Shown here one piece after another: positions 18,854 to 29,432 of a stretch of 48,477 nucleotides of DNA. How positions within the stretch are numbered: position 1 is the stretch's first letter; every line of letters begins with the position of its first letter. The position numbers were made by a program, and so were the translations under genes. The stretch is from Fidelibacterota bacterium (GTDB taxonomy: Bacteria > Fidelibacterota > Marinisomatia > Marinisomatales > UBA1611), in assembly GCA_028101095.1 (NCBI GenBank), contig JAOHKG010000007.1, positions 1-48,477 of the forward strand, given 5' to 3'. A model generated the notes under the pieces. The model did not search any database, was not told the origin of the DNA, and worked only from the letters and a program-made list of their open reading frames with translations.

Positions 18854-20075
18854 CCTTAGAGTAATAATAAAATATTATATGTTTTTGTTCTTATTCATCG
18901 ATGCTTTAAGTGGATTTATTCGAGTTTACCTTGGTTTGACGAATCCAATTTTCAATATTGGATATTGGGTTCGAGGACCTATCGTCGTTCTATTTTTTTT
19001 TTATTACGGCTTTAAACTTTTAAATAAATCTAAACTTTATTTTGATGAAGCGTTATGCCTGATTATTTTTTTATTTTTTATCTTTAATGCTTTCTTTAAT
19101 TATGGAATTCATTTATCAGCTAGTATGTTGATAACAGATTTAACTTATACACTCAGGTTTCAATTTTTGTTCTTTTTATTTGTTTTTTTAAAAAATAGGA
19201 TGACTTTAAGTAATGCTCTCACACGCAGAATTATACAATTAAATTTTGCAACTTTTGTTGCAAGTTTAATGGCCGGTTTTTTCTTTGGATTTGGATTGGA
19301 ATCTTATCGATTTGAAGGTACATCTAAGGGAATGTTTCAAGGAGGTAACCCTGTATCAATTTTAAACCTTATTTTTTTCACCTACTTTTTACTAGATGGA
19401 AATCTTAGAAAAAAATTAATACCTGTATCATTCACAATATTAAATGCATTTATTATTGCATCTAAAAGTGTTTTTGGATTTATTTTTCCTATATTTTTTG
19501 CATTGAAAAGAAGGGCATTCAGCATTAATAAAATAATTACATACAATTTTATTGCAATTTTAGGTGTTTTTTTACTCGCATTTATGTTGGAAAATGCTAA
19601 AAACATGTATGAAAATCGTTTTGGACTAAATATAAACAAATCTATCGCAGCTGCAGAAAAAGTAGGTGGTTTATATAAGAATAATACAATGAATAAAATT
19701 GCCTCGATTAATTTTAGGAGGTACGCATCTTTGAATGCCCAAATGAAAGAATCTTTCTCAAAAAGTAATGTATTTTTTATTGGGACCAGTTTTTCTGGCC
19801 AGAATTTATTTTGGCAGCAGAGAGGTGAATTTTGGTTTACAAACTGCTCAATGGACTTTTTTGATTTCTTTTTTAAATACGGGCTTATTGGAAGTGTTTT
19901 ATTGGTACTATTTTTATTTAGAGGACTTATTCCATCAATGCTTAATTCTTCAGCAAAAAATAATATGGCTATTTTATTATTTTTTGGATACAGCTTTTTT
20001 GGTGGACATGTAATTGACTCTGTGACGTCAGGGTCACTTTTTTATTTTTTATTAGCAAAAATGAAATCCAAATGA
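18846..20075 (+). CDS. Putative O-antigen/polysaccharide polymerase (Wzy-like multi-TM protein)
   Basis: ~10 hydrophobic segments, position between flippase and glycosyltransferases; no specific catalytic motif. Confidence 0.6.
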   Translation: MFSLRVIIKYYMFLFLFIDALSGFIRVYLGLTNPIFNIGYWVRGPIVVLFFFYYGFKLLNKSKLYFDEALCLIIFLFFIFNAFFNYGIHLSASMLITDLTYTLRFQFLFFLFVFLKNRMTLSNALTRRIIQLNFATFVASLMAGFFFGFGLESYRFEGTSKGMFQGGNPVSILNLIFFTYFLLDGNLRKKLIPVSFTILNAFIIASKSVFGFIFPIFFALKRRAFSINKIITYNFIAILGVFLLAFMLENAKNMYENRFGLNINKSIAAAEKVGGLYKNNTMNKIASINFRRYASLNAQMKESFSKSNVFFIGTSFSGQNLFWQQRGEFWFTNCSMDFFDFFFKYGLIGSVLLVLFLFRGLIPSMLNSSAKNNMAILLFFGYSFFGGHVIDSVTSGSLFYFLLAKMKSK

Positions 20076-21013
20076 AAATATTAGTTGTTGCAAGCGGAAA
20101 TTCTAAGACTATTAGTCCTTTTATTATAGAACAAGTAGAGAGTTTAAAAAATTTAAACATCTATATCGAATATTTTTTTATCGAAGGAAAAGGATGGGCT
20201 GGTTATTTAAAAAATATATTTTATCTCAAGAGAAAAATTAGAAATAAAAATTTTAATTTAATTCACGCACATTATGGCTTATCAGGATTATTAGCAACAC
20301 TTCAAAGAAGGATACCCGTAATAATTACTTTCCATGGAAGCGATATTAATATCAGTAAAAACTATAAATGGTCATTTATTGCATCTAGATTATCCAAGAA
20401 GAATATTTTTGTTCATAAAAATCAGCCTAAAAAATTAAAAATTAGTCTAGACAATAAATATATTATTCCTTGTGGGATAAACTTAAAAATTTTCTGTCCT
20501 AAAAACAGAAAAAAAAGCAGAAATATACTTGGATGGAACCAAAACAAAGTATACATTTTATTTTCATCCTCATTTGATAATCCTGTCAAAAATATTGATT
20601 TAGCTAGGAAAAGTATACAAAATTTAAAAAATACTAAACTTGTCGAGCTTAAAGGTTATAATAAAACACAATTAGCAAACCTAATGAATGCAGCTGATCT
20701 TTTGCTAGTGACTTCATTTTCAGAAACAGGACCATTAGTTGTTAAGGAAGCAGCCGCATGCCATTGCCCCATTGTTTCAACTGATGTTGGAGATGTAAAA
20801 AAAGTTATTAGGAATCTAAAAAATAGTTATATAACTAATTATAATGTAAAAGAAATAAATAATACTATAAAAAAAATTATTAATTCTAAGAATCAGAATC
20901 AAGATAATAGGTTAGATTTATCTGATTACAGCCTTGAACAAGCTGCCAAGAAAATAAAGAAAGTTTATCAAGATAGTTTAGAGAGTCCTGCAACGCAAAG
21001 TACTAATGGATAA
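20072..21013 (+). CDS. Glycosyltransferase family 4-like
   Basis: LIHAHYGLSGLLATLQRRIPVIITFHGSDIN; NAADLLLVTSFSETGPLVVKEAAACHCPIVSTDVGD. Confidence 0.88.
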   Translation: MKILVVASGNSKTISPFIIEQVESLKNLNIYIEYFFIEGKGWAGYLKNIFYLKRKIRNKNFNLIHAHYGLSGLLATLQRRIPVIITFHGSDINISKNYKWSFIASRLSKKNIFVHKNQPKKLKISLDNKYIIPCGINLKIFCPKNRKKSRNILGWNQNKVYILFSSSFDNPVKNIDLARKSIQNLKNTKLVELKGYNKTQLANLMNAADLLLVTSFSETGPLVVKEAAACHCPIVSTDVGDVKKVIRNLKNSYITNYNVKEINNTIKKIINSKNQNQDNRLDLSDYSLEQAAKKIKKVYQDSLESPATQSTNG

Positions 21014-21022
21014 AGAATAATC

Positions 21023-22123
21023 TTGAAAATGAGAATTCTTATTTATTTAAGCCATCCCGCACAATATCTATTTTTAAGAGAAACAATAAATAGATTATCT
21101 AGTGAAGGAATAAAATTGAAAATTCTAATTAAAACTAAGGATGTTCTCGAAAATCTTTTACGGCATGATAAACAACCATTTACAAATATATTAGGAAAAC
21201 AAAGAGATAATTCTAGATTATCGATATTTATTAGTCTCCTTAAACGGATTTACATGGTACATTATCAAACATTAAAATTCAAACCAAGTATAATGCTTGG
21301 AACGGATGCAAGCATCGCTATTGTGGGAAAGATGCTTCATATTCATAGAATCACTATTATAGAAGATGATTATGAGGCTATTAAACTTTTAGGAATGATA
21401 ACATATCCTTTTACTGAAACAATCCTATGCCCAAAAGTTTGTAAAGTAGGAAAATGGGAACATAAAAAAGTGGGATATGATGGCTATATGAAGTTAGGCT
21501 ATCTGCATCCAAATATTTTTAAACTAAAAAAAGAATGTATCAAATATTATAATTTGCCTTCAAAATATGCAATAATCCGATTATCTGGATTAGAAGCGTA
21601 TCATGACAAAGGTATTAATGGAATTAATTATAATTTTTTAAATCAAATTATTCTAATACTTCAAAACCAAGAATGTCATATTTTTATATCATCAGAAACA
21701 AAGATTAATGCCAATTATGAAAAATATTTATTGAAGATTAATCCAAATGACATGCAACAAGTTCTTGCAAATTCAACAGTGCTAATAAGTGATAGCCAGA
21801 GCATGAGTGTTGAAGCTTCCTTATTAGGTATTCCATCCATCCGTATTTCAAGTTTTGTTGGTAGAATTTCAGTTTTAGAAGAATTAGAGCATCGCTATAG
21901 ATTGACCTATGGCATTGACCCAAAATATCCTGAAAAAGTTATTAAAAAATTAAAAGAAATACTTTCAAATAAAAATATTAAACCTATTTTCTTAAAACGT
22001 AGACATCAAATGATCAAAGATAAAATTGATGTCAGTTCTTTTTTAGTTTGGTTTTTAAAAACTTATCCAAAAAGTCCTCAAACAATTTCTAAAAACCCTA
22101 AATACCCATCTAAATTCAAATGA
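21023..22123 (+). CDS. DUF354-like / glycosyltransferase-fold protein
   Basis: MRILIYLSHPAQYLFLRETINRLSSEGIKLKILIKTKDVLENLL; LISDSQSMSVEASLLGIPSIRISSF. Confidence 0.7.
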   Translation: MKMRILIYLSHPAQYLFLRETINRLSSEGIKLKILIKTKDVLENLLRHDKQPFTNILGKQRDNSRLSIFISLLKRIYMVHYQTLKFKPSIMLGTDASIAIVGKMLHIHRITIIEDDYEAIKLLGMITYPFTETILCPKVCKVGKWEHKKVGYDGYMKLGYLHPNIFKLKKECIKYYNLPSKYAIIRLSGLEAYHDKGINGINYNFLNQIILILQNQECHIFISSETKINANYEKYLLKINPNDMQQVLANSTVLISDSQSMSVEASLLGIPSIRISSFVGRISVLEELEHRYRLTYGIDPKYPEKVIKKLKEILSNKNIKPIFLKRRHQMIKDKIDVSSFLVWFLKTYPKSPQTISKNPKYPSKFK

Positions 22124-23181
22124 AAATATTATCAATTGTTGGGGCTAGGCCTCAATTTATAAAACTAGGACCTCTGTCAAAAGAAATTAGAAAACAACAT
22201 AATGAAATTATTGTTCATACTGGACAGCATTTTGACAAAGAGATGTCAGCTAATATATTCTCTGATTTAAAAATTCCTAGACCTGACTATAATTTAAAAA
22301 TTCATGGCGGGAATCATGGCGAGCAAACAGGTAGAATGATGATAGATTTAGAAAAATTAGTCCAAGACTTAAGACCTGAGGCAATTATTGTATTTGGAGA
22401 TACTAATTCAACTATTGCAGGTGCAATCGTAGGGTCAAAATTAGATATACCAATCGTACATGTAGAAGCAGGATTACGAAGTTTTAATCGTAATATGCCT
22501 GAGGAGATAAATCGTATAATAACAGATCATACTTCTCAGTTGTTATTTTCTCCAACCATGACGGCTGTAAAAAATCTTGAGAATGAGGGACTAAAAAATA
22601 GGACTTTTTTTACTGGAGATATAATGGTTGATGCTTTGATGCAAAATGTGGAAAAGGTACATATTGATACGATTTTGAAACGATTAAAAATAGAAACAAA
22701 TAAATATTTTTTATTAACTTTGCATAGGCCATATAATGTTGATGATCCTTCAAGATTAAATCTTATTTTAAAAAAGCTTAGTCAGATAAAAACTTCAATT
22801 ATTTTCCCAATACATCCAAGAACAGAAAAAGTATTGTCAGATAACAAGATAAAAATTGGGGAAAACATATTTTTAATAAAACCTCAAGGGTATCTTGATT
22901 TTTTATCTTTAATAAATTCTGCAAAGAAAGTATTAACTGATTCAGGCGGTATACAAAAAGAGGCATATATACTTAAAATACCATGTCTCACCATAAGGAC
23001 TGAAACTGAATGGATTGAGACCATTAAAGGTGGCTGGAATAAGCTTATTGGCCCTGAAAACCATGATTTTATTGAACAAATTATTTCAAAAAAAGCCCCA
23101 AACAAGAATCAAAATATTTTTGGTGAAAACGTAGCAAAAAAGATGGTATCTATAATAAATAAAAACCTTGCAAAATATTAA
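22120..23181 (+). CDS. wecB: UDP-N-acetylglucosamine 2-epimerase (non-hydrolysing)
   Basis: IVGARPQFIKLGPLSKEI, HTGQHFDKEMS, VFGDTNSTIAGAIVGSKLDIPIVHVEAGLRSFNRNMPEEINR, TDSGGIQKEAYILKIPCLTIRTETEW. Confidence 0.93.
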   Translation: MKILSIVGARPQFIKLGPLSKEIRKQHNEIIVHTGQHFDKEMSANIFSDLKIPRPDYNLKIHGGNHGEQTGRMMIDLEKLVQDLRPEAIIVFGDTNSTIAGAIVGSKLDIPIVHVEAGLRSFNRNMPEEINRIITDHTSQLLFSPTMTAVKNLENEGLKNRTFFTGDIMVDALMQNVEKVHIDTILKRLKIETNKYFLLTLHRPYNVDDPSRLNLILKKLSQIKTSIIFPIHPRTEKVLSDNKIKIGENIFLIKPQGYLDFLSLINSAKKVLTDSGGIQKEAYILKIPCLTIRTETEWIETIKGGWNKLIGPENHDFIEQIISKKAPNKNQNIFGENVAKKMVSIINKNLAKY

Positions 23182-23303
23182 AACATTATGAACGATTTTA
23201 GAGTGTCGTAACTTAATTCGGAACCTTGCTTACTAATGTTGAAATAATTGGTTAAATTGAAATAAATATGATATACAATATACAATCATAAACCTAAATA
23301 TTA

Positions 23304-23322
23304 TTTAATAATGATTATTAAA
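23304..23322. repeat. 19-bp AT-only palindrome TTTAATAATGATTATTAAA in a 261-nt intergenic gap of the polysaccharide locus
   Basis: 9+1+9 perfect inverted repeat seen directly. Confidence 0.6.
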
Positions 23323-23442
23323 AATGCCCATAAAGCACTCGAACCTATACTTGGTGATTTCTAATACATTATCACTCGTCTTTAAAAAATAAATTCTCTG
23401 CTTGTATATTCTCAAATTTATTGAGCATATTTAAATGATGAT

Positions 23443-25419
23443 ATGATTAATCAAAGTAAATTAAAAAGTATATTATGGTTGCTAGATATAATCTTTCTAA
23501 GCTCTGTATATTTTATTTTGCATTTTAATAAATTTAATAAATTTATACCGCAGAATGTATATTTAAGCCTTTACCTTACATCTCTTTTTTTTTGGTCTAT
23601 ATTCTCCCTATACTACAATAAATATAATTCAGTATTTGATCAACCAGTTATATTAACTCTTCGTTTAATATTTTGGTCATCACTCATATCATTACTTTTT
23701 ATAGTAATATCAATCTCATTTTCAGATATGTGGAGTGTTTCTAGATTATTTGTTTTATCATTTATTTTTATTTTAATGTTAAGCCAAATTTCTCTTATGT
23801 TGATTTTAAATTTTATTTTTAAATTAAAAAATATTACAATTTTAGATTCAGACAAACATCAGAAGAAAAATATAGAAAACTACTTTTATATTAAATGGCT
23901 TTTTCCAGGCGGAATTTCTCTTTTTCTTGTCTATATATTTGTTAACATACTAAAAAATGGTTTTTTTGAGTATAATCTATTTCAAGAACATAACTTCATA
24001 TTATTGATTTCTTCGTGGGGACTTTCAACACTTTTAACAAATAGATATAAATCTCCGTTTACAAAGAATCATATATACGAGATTGCACCATATCTTAAAG
24101 CAGCTATTCTTTCAATTTTATTTATTAACTTTTTTTATTTTAGCTTAAGAATTGATAGTTTATCAATTAAACAATTAGTCCAAGTCATATTCATACATTC
24201 TACTATAGAAATAATTATATTTTTTTTGTATTTCTTTGGGAAAGATAAACTTGAAAGTAATACAGGATTTAACACAACACATATCGAAGAAATCAATTCT
24301 AGCCAAAAAAGACTACGCAGCAATAGTAAAAAAGCTGTCGAGCTTAATTCATATAGTAAAGGAGACTTAGAAAGCAGCCTAGGTCATATTAAGAGAAAAA
24401 GTATTAATAATGTAATAAGTTTTATTTGGGCCTCAATAAAATCAGAAAAAACAAATAAAGATAAAATATCAATTTTTAATACAAAATCATCTTCGAACAT
24501 AAAATTCTTATCAAATAATTCTAAAAACTTGATAATAAATGTTCACAAAATAAATGATATTAGAAGAATAAATGAATATTTTTTAGATGTATACTCAAAG
24601 TTAGAAAATGATGGACTCTTCATCGGCAATTTTATTCCTTTAGAAAATATGAGTAATCATCTGAGGTCTCGGATGCCTCATTTTTTATATTTTATTATTA
24701 TTCCCTTTCATTTTATTTTTTTTAGAGTTTTTCCAAAATTAGCAATAACCAAACAAATATATTTTATACTAACTGGAGGAAAAAATCGTGTTCTATCAAA
24801 GGCGGAGGTTTTAGGAAGACTCGCTTTTTGTGGTTATGAAGTAATTGAGGAAAAAATTATTGGTTACACAGCCTACTTTATATCAAGAAAAATAAATACT
24901 ATTTCAAACGAGAAATTTCCATCTTACGGACCCATAGTAAAACTTAAACGAGTTGGCTATCAAGGTAAAAGGGTTTACATTTATAAACTTAGGACAATGT
25001 ATCCTTATAGTGAATTTATTCAAGGACATATTTATAGAAAATATGATTTGGATACATCGGGGAAATTTAAAAATGATTTTAGAATTACATCTTGGGGTAA
25101 GTTCTTTAGATCTTATTTTATTGATGAAATCCCACAGTTATATAATTGGTTAATTGGTGATATAAAATTAATTGGTGTAAGAGCACTTAGCGAGCATTAC
25201 TTTGGCCTATATCCACCAGATATACAAAAATTAAGGGTTCAATCTAAGCCTGGTATAATTCCACCTTATTATGCCGATATGCCAAACTCCTTTGATGAAA
25301 TATTGAATAGTGAAAAAAAATATTTTCTTGAAAAACAAAAAAAACCTGTTTCAACTGATTTAAAATATTTAATAAAAGTTTTTTATAACATAGCATTCCG
25401 TGGAGCCCGAAGTAGGTAG
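23443..25419 (+). CDS. Polyprenyl-phosphate sugar phosphotransferase (PF02397-like C-terminus) with methyltransferase-like middle domain
   Basis: C-terminus VYIYKLRTMYPYSEFIQGHIYRKYDLDTSGKFKNDFRITSWGKFFRSYFIDEIPQLYNWLIGDIKLIGVRALSEHYF...KPGIIPPYYADMP; N-terminal TM cluster. Confidence 0.88.
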   Translation: MINQSKLKSILWLLDIIFLSSVYFILHFNKFNKFIPQNVYLSLYLTSLFFWSIFSLYYNKYNSVFDQPVILTLRLIFWSSLISLLFIVISISFSDMWSVSRLFVLSFIFILMLSQISLMLILNFIFKLKNITILDSDKHQKKNIENYFYIKWLFPGGISLFLVYIFVNILKNGFFEYNLFQEHNFILLISSWGLSTLLTNRYKSPFTKNHIYEIAPYLKAAILSILFINFFYFSLRIDSLSIKQLVQVIFIHSTIEIIIFFLYFFGKDKLESNTGFNTTHIEEINSSQKRLRSNSKKAVELNSYSKGDLESSLGHIKRKSINNVISFIWASIKSEKTNKDKISIFNTKSSSNIKFLSNNSKNLIINVHKINDIRRINEYFLDVYSKLENDGLFIGNFIPLENMSNHLRSRMPHFLYFIIIPFHFIFFRVFPKLAITKQIYFILTGGKNRVLSKAEVLGRLAFCGYEVIEEKIIGYTAYFISRKINTISNEKFPSYGPIVKLKRVGYQGKRVYIYKLRTMYPYSEFIQGHIYRKYDLDTSGKFKNDFRITSWGKFFRSYFIDEIPQLYNWLIGDIKLIGVRALSEHYFGLYPPDIQKLRVQSKPGIIPPYYADMPNSFDEILNSEKKYFLEKQKKPVSTDLKYLIKVFYNIAFRGARSR

Positions 25420-25424
25420 AAACT

Positions 25425-26813
25425 ATGAAGAACTTAACAAAAATTAATTTTCTTTTTTTATCAGGATTATTTCTTGTTGGTATTGCATATTCTAATTCTA
25501 GCCTAAATATTTATCCAGTCTTTTTCTCTACTTATAAATCTTCTGGTGGTGAATGGAATTATCAAAATAAACCCATTATTATCAATGGTTTTGGTTTAGG
25601 AGCAAAAAATATTTTTAATAATTGGATTCTTGAAGCTCAATATTTCCAAATAAATTTATTTGGGAATGTTAATAATGATATTATGAATTTTTCAAGTAAC
25701 CAGTCTTTTCCATACATAGATGGATCAAAGGATGCTGATGGATATTGGAATGAATATGCAACAGCTAAAATATCATATATAAAAAAGAATTTTAAATTTG
25801 AAGCAGGAAAATTTGATAGGCATTGGGGACCAGGCCTAAGAGGCATTCACATTTCAAATAAAGCTCCGTCTTATCCCCAATTTGGGTTTGAATGGAATAT
25901 AAAAGATAATTTGAAACTTACATATTTTCATGGCTTTTTAAATAGTAATATTCCTGACAGTAGTTTATCAGTTTATTATAAAAACAATTTTAGTAGAAGA
26001 TCACTCAATATAAATAGATCTATCGCTGCACATCGTTTAGAGTGGAATCCACTTGATAAAATAATAATTGGTCTAAATGAATCTGTTGTTTATGCGGTTA
26101 GAAGTTTAGATGTTCATTATCTTTTAGCAATTATTCCATTATACCCGATTGAAAACTATTTAGGGGATACTGATAATGTACAACTTGGTTTTGATATAAA
26201 TTATGCAATTACAAAAAAATTCTCATGGTATTTATCATTTTTTATGGATGAGTTAACGCCTGAGTGGTTATTCAAAAAAAATAATGGTAATTGGTTTGCT
26301 TGGCAGTTTGGTTTTAATTTAAAAAACATACTTTCAAAATCTGATTATTTAAAGTGTGAATATAATTGGACAGATCATCGTGTTTATAAGCACAAATACT
26401 CAATTAATGATTATTATAGCCATGATCAACCTCTTGGTTTTTGGGCTGGACCTCACGCTGAAGAATTTATTTTAAGTTATGGTATGAAGTTCAAAGAAAT
26501 AAAATTTGAATCAAAACTATTGAATGCAAAAAGAGGTCAATTAACAACTCAAATGGTAGAAGATAATTACAATTCTGTTTATTACCATCGATATACAGGC
26601 ATCGTTCCTTTTGAATCTAGAATAATATTTTCAAACCAATTAAGTAAAAATATTTGGACTAATAAAGGAGCGATAAAAATAGGTTTTCAATTAATTGATT
26701 GGAAGAATGCAGGCTTTGACCCATTTTATCCAAATACTAAAGATGTGATTCATATTAAAAAATCCTCGTTCGAGATTGGTATTACAATAAATACACCAGA
26801 ATTATTTAGATAA
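25425..26813 (+). CDS. Capsule assembly Wzi-like outer membrane protein
   Basis: Signal peptide, beta-rich barrel pattern, KFEAGKFDRHWGPGLRGIHISNKAPSYPQFGFEW; linked to export genes. Confidence 0.75.
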   Translation: MKNLTKINFLFLSGLFLVGIAYSNSSLNIYPVFFSTYKSSGGEWNYQNKPIIINGFGLGAKNIFNNWILEAQYFQINLFGNVNNDIMNFSSNQSFPYIDGSKDADGYWNEYATAKISYIKKNFKFEAGKFDRHWGPGLRGIHISNKAPSYPQFGFEWNIKDNLKLTYFHGFLNSNIPDSSLSVYYKNNFSRRSLNINRSIAAHRLEWNPLDKIIIGLNESVVYAVRSLDVHYLLAIIPLYPIENYLGDTDNVQLGFDINYAITKKFSWYLSFFMDELTPEWLFKKNNGNWFAWQFGFNLKNILSKSDYLKCEYNWTDHRVYKHKYSINDYYSHDQPLGFWAGPHAEEFILSYGMKFKEIKFESKLLNAKRGQLTTQMVEDNYNSVYYHRYTGIVPFESRIIFSNQLSKNIWTNKGAIKIGFQLIDWKNAGFDPFYPNTKDVIHIKKSSFEIGITINTPELFR

Positions 26814-26959
26814 TTCTATTTTATTTTTTTATCAATAAACACGCTTAAATCAATTTTTTAATTAAAGATATTTTTTTGTCTTGTAGAATCGGTTTTATAA
26901 AAATTTTTATTTTATATTTTAGGCATCATTTTAACAAGGAATATTAATAAATCTCCTTA

Positions 26960-27835
26960 CTATTTATTTTTGATCAAATTTCTTAGGTATTCTCCATATT
27001 CATTTTTGTATGTTTCTGCAAGTTGGAGGACCTGTTGATCGCTAATTAAATTATTTAAATATGCAATTTCTTCAATACACCCGATTTTAAACCCTTGCCT
27101 TTCTTCAACGATCTTAATGAAATTGGATGCATTCATCATCGATTCATGAGTACCGGTATCTAGCCATGCATATCCCCTTCCCATTATCTCAACGGACAAT
27201 TGATTTCGCCTCATAAATTCTTCATTTATTGAGGATATTTCTAGCTCTCCTCTTTTCGAGGGTTTAATACCTTTTGCTATTTCTATTACATCATTAGGAT
27301 AGAAATATAAACCAACAATAGCATCTTTAGATTTAGGATTTTTTGGCTTCTCTTCGATACTTTCAACATTTCCATCAATATCATAACCAACTACACCATA
27401 TCTTTCTGGATCTTTTACATTATAACCAAAAATAATCGCATTTTTTGTATTTTTTACTATTTCGACACTCTTTTTTAATAACGATGAAAATCCATGTCCA
27501 AAAAATATATTATCTCCTAAAATTAAAGATACAGAATCAGAACCAATAAATTTTTCTCCTAAAATGAATGCTTGAGCCAGACCATCAGGAGACGGTTGTA
27601 TAACGTATGATATTTTTATACCTAAATGGGCTCCGTTTTCTAATAAAAGTTCAAACCTTCCAATATCTTCGGGTGTAGAAATAATTAAAATATCTTTTAT
27701 TCCTGTAAGCATTAAAGTCGATAGAGGATAAAAAATCATTGGTTTATCATATATCGGTAAAAGTTGTTTAGAGATAACTTTTGTTGAGGGGTATAGCCTT
27801 GTTCCACTACCACCAGCTAAAATAATTCCTTTCAT
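26960..27835 (-). CDS. rmlA: Glucose-1-phosphate thymidylyltransferase
   Basis: [46 protein letters not shown]...[13 protein letters not shown]...[19 protein letters not shown] track start at 27895 is upstream of the likely ATG at 27835. Confidence 0.95.
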   Translation of the reverse strand: MKGIILAGGSGTRLYPSTKVISKQLLPIYDKPMIFYPLSTLMLTGIKDILIISTPEDIGRFELLLENGAHLGIKISYVIQPSPDGLAQAFILGEKFIGSDSVSLILGDNIFFGHGFSSLLKKSVEIVKNTKNAIIFGYNVKDPERYGVVGYDIDGNVESIEEKPKNPKSKDAIVGLYFYPNDVIEIAKGIKPSKRGELEISSINEEFMRRNQLSVEIMGRGYAWLDTGTHESMMNASNFIKIVEERQGFKIGCIEEIAYLNNLISDQQVLQLAETYKNEYGEYLRNLIKNK

Positions 27836-28887
27836 ATTTTTTTTAACCCTAATCTTTTTTGATTGTAAGTGTTTTTTTGTATTTTTTTCCACCATTCAGA
27901 ATTTTTCAAATACCAATTAACAGTTTTCTCTATACCTGATTTAAAAGACTCTTTAGGTACCCAACCTAACTCTTTCTTGATTTTATCAGAGTTAATTGCA
28001 TATCTAAAGTCATGACCCGGGCGATCTTTAACATAATCAATAAGCATTTTGTAAGATTCTTGATTTTTTCTAGGAATTTTTTTGTCAAGTATATCGCATA
28101 TTGTATTGACTATCTGAATATTTTCAATTTCATTGTTACCACCTATATTATATGTTTGTCCAATAGTACCTTTCTCAATTACTCTACTTATGGCCTCGCA
28201 ATGATCTGTAACATATAACCAATCTCTTATATTTTTACCCTTTCCATAAACAGGTAATTTATTTTCTTCAAGACAATTTATAATCATCAGTGGTATCAAC
28301 TTTTCAGGGAATTGATATGGTCCATAATTATTAGAGCAATTAGTGATTATTGTGGGTAATTGATATGTCTTATTCCATGCTCTAACAAGATGATCCGAGC
28401 TTGCTTTTGAGGATGAATATGGTGAACTAGGATCATAGGGCGTATTTTCATAAAAATAATCATTTTCCCCAAGAGAACCATAAACCTCATCAGTCGAAAT
28501 ATGAATAAATTTAAATTTTTTCTTATTTCCTAATCTAAAAAAATTAAGAGCGGCCTCTAAAAGTCTATATGTTCCCATTATATTGGTATTTATAAATTCT
28601 GTAGGATCATCTATTGAGCGATCAACATGACTTTCAGCTGCAAAATTAACAACGTAATCAAAATTAAACTCTTTAAACAGTTTTTTAAGAGTTTCCCTAT
28701 CGCAAATATCGCCTTTAATATGCCTATGAAAAGAATCTGGAAGATCAATTAAATTAGCAATATTAGCAGCATATGTAATTTTATCTAAATTAACAACTTT
28801 AAATTCCGTTGAATTTTTAAATATATATTTTATAAAATTTGATCCTATAAATCCAAAACCACCTGTAACGAGTATATTTTTTTTCAT
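27832..28887 (-). CDS. rmlB: dTDP-glucose 4,6-dehydratase
   Basis: [75 protein letters not shown]. Confidence 0.95.
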   Translation of the reverse strand: MKKNILVTGGFGFIGSNFIKYIFKNSTEFKVVNLDKITYAANIANLIDLPDSFHRHIKGDICDRETLKKLFKEFNFDYVVNFAAESHVDRSIDDPTEFINTNIMGTYRLLEAALNFFRLGNKKKFKFIHISTDEVYGSLGENDYFYENTPYDPSSPYSSSKASSDHLVRAWNKTYQLPTIITNCSNNYGPYQFPEKLIPLMIINCLEENKLPVYGKGKNIRDWLYVTDHCEAISRVIEKGTIGQTYNIGGNNEIENIQIVNTICDILDKKIPRKNQESYKMLIDYVKDRPGHDFRYAINSDKIKKELGWVPKESFKSGIEKTVNWYLKNSEWWKKIQKNTYNQKRLGLKKI

Positions 28888-29432
28888 TTTAGTTTTGGTA
28901 ATATATTTTGTTCACTCAATTTAGGTAATAATTTATCTTTAGATGATAAATGAGGATTATCAATTTCCCAATTAATATTAATATTTGGATCATTCCAAAT
29001 AATTCCATGTTCATTTTTCATGTCGTAAATGTTTGTACATTTATAAACTACGATTGATTCTTCGGATAAGACTCCATAACCATGAGCAAAACCCTCTGGT
29101 ATATAAAGCATTTTTTTATTCTTTTCTGTTAATATTATAGAGACAGACTTTCCAAAATTTGGAGAGCCTAATCTAATGTCCACCGCAACGTCTAAAATCT
29201 TGCCAAGTACAGCACGTACTATCTTTCCTTGAGGGTTTTTAATTTGATAATGTAATCCTCTTATTGTATGTTTTTTAGATTTGACTTCATTATCTTGATA
29301 AAAATGATGTGGTATTTTATTTTCGATGAACTTATTTTTCTGATATGTTTCTAAAAAGTACCCTCTTTCATCACTGAAAACTTCAGGAATTATAACCTTT
29401 ACTTCAGGTAAGATAGTACTTTCAATGATCAT
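28884..29432 (-). CDS. rmlC: dTDP-4-dehydrorhamnose 3,5-epimerase
   Basis: PEVFSDERGYFLETYQKNKF, QDNEVKSKKHTIRGLHYQIKNPQGKIVRAVLGKILDVAVDIRLGSPNFG, YIPEGFAHGYGVLSEES. Confidence 0.94.
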   Translation of the reverse strand: MIIESTILPEVKVIIPEVFSDERGYFLETYQKNKFIENKIPHHFYQDNEVKSKKHTIRGLHYQIKNPQGKIVRAVLGKILDVAVDIRLGSPNFGKSVSIILTEKNKKMLYIPEGFAHGYGVLSEESIVVYKCTNIYDMKNEHGIIWNDPNININWEIDNPHLSSKDKLLPKLSEQNILPKLK

